Part shown: in pieces, positions 5,472 to 5,657 of the stretch
Numbering within the stretch: position 1 is the first letter of the stretch
Layout: each line of letters opens with the position of its first letter
Source: Solirubrobacterales bacterium
GTDB lineage: Bacteria > Actinomycetota > Thermoleophilia > Solirubrobacterales > Solirubrobacteraceae
Length of the DNA stretch: 5,657 nucleotides
Assembly: GCA_003134675.1 (NCBI GenBank)
Contig: PLBZ01000014.1
Span: 1,972-7,628, forward strand
Direction of reading: 5' to 3'
Translations under genes and position numbers: made by a program
Notes under the pieces: generated by a model
Databases searched by the model: none
Seen by the model: the letters and a program-made list of their open reading frames with translations, nothing else
Told to the model about the DNA's origin: nothing

Positions 5472-5657
5472 TTACCCCTTCGGGTGCCAGCCTCTGCCTT
5501 TCTTCTCCAATTTGCCGTCCTGCTCCAAACCGGGGAGCACGCGGTAGAGGTAGTTCTGCTTGATGTTCATCTTGGCGGCCAGCTCGGGGATCGTGATGCC
5601 GGGCTGTCCCTGCACGAACGACAGCGCCTGGGCGGCGCGTGTGCCGCTGCCTTTGCG
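5472..5657 (-). CDS. C-terminal winged-helix-like domain of an unidentified protein (partial)
   Basis: The frame is open from the right edge of the window to a TAA at 5474-5472, giving the last 61 residues of a protein whose start lies outside. The visible part opens with a basic, flexible stretch (RKGSGTRAAQ). A helix-turn-helix-like pattern follows: ALSFVQGQPGITIPELAAKM, then NIKQNYLYRVLPGLEQDGKLEKKG, then a basic tail GRGWHPKG. The order helix, 'GIT..ELA' helix, recognition-like helix (NYLYRVL), 'L..DGKL.KKGRGW' wing is typical of winged-helix DNA-binding domains found at the C-termini of many actinobacterial proteins. The family and the function of the missing N-terminal part cannot be told. 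It is convergent with mdh, with a 60-bp gap containing the hairpin. Confidence 0.7.
   Translation of the reverse strand, partial: RKGSGTRAAQALSFVQGQPGITIPELAAKMNIKQNYLYRVLPGLEQDGKLEKKGRGWHPKG

Noticed and set aside
5460..5492. GGCTGG...CCAGCC compound inverted repeat as a second terminator
   Set aside because: The loop is long, the inner pairing is only four bases, and it overlaps the end of the winged-helix coding region with no U-rich tail. Too weak to list as a feature.
1..5657. Mobile elements, CRISPR arrays, tRNA/rRNA genes, riboswitches, defence or biosynthetic systems
   Set aside because: No transposase or integrase motifs, no long terminal inverted repeats, no regularly spaced repeats and no cloverleaf-like structure were seen. 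Genes fill nearly the whole window and no gap exceeds about 70 bp.

Overview
The window is GC-rich (about two thirds G+C by eye) bacterial chromosome with tightly packed genes and strong G/C bias at codon third positions. That bias also creates long empty reading frames opposite the real genes. The gene types fit a high-GC actinobacterium, possibly of the Thermoleophilia/Solirubrobacterales kind: an AidB-type acyl-CoA dehydrogenase, an M50 protease with CBS domains, a eukaryote-like homodimeric NADP isocitrate dehydrogenase, a Thermus/cytosol-like malate dehydrogenase, and apparently leaderless starts. The taxonomic placement is inference; no marker gene is present.

Layout. On the minus strand, reading right to left from about 3148: aidB-like flavoprotein (3148-1433), a 46-bp gap, a membrane metalloprotease with two CBS domains (1386-232), a 25-bp gap, then the first 68 codons of a succinate dehydrogenase/fumarate reductase flavoprotein (206 to beyond base 1). 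On the plus strand, divergent from aidB across a 68-bp intergenic region: icd (3217-4434) and mdh (4431-5411), which overlap by 4 bp (GTGA) and are almost certainly translationally coupled. A perfect 11-bp GC-rich hairpin (5421-5446) follows mdh and separates it from a convergent minus-strand gene. Only the last 61 codons of that gene, a winged-helix-like domain, lie inside the window (5657-5472).

Function. Three of the six genes are TCA-cycle enzymes: isocitrate to 2-oxoglutarate, malate to oxaloacetate, and succinate/fumarate. The icd-mdh pair and sdhA lie on opposite sides of the aidB-protease pair, so this is a TCA-cycle neighbourhood with two non-TCA genes inserted. No mobile element, CRISPR array, RNA gene or defence system is visible, and I see no clear new multigene system.

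The less ordinary signals are small. The three minus-strand genes lack Shine-Dalgarno sequences but each has a TANNNT hexamer 5-8 nt before its start, suggesting leaderless transcripts. Both minus-strand gene junctions carry short duplications. The aidB/icd divergent region has stacked palindromes. The SdhA flavin-binding segment has Ala at a position that is Gln in E. coli SdhA and Glu in E. coli FrdA.
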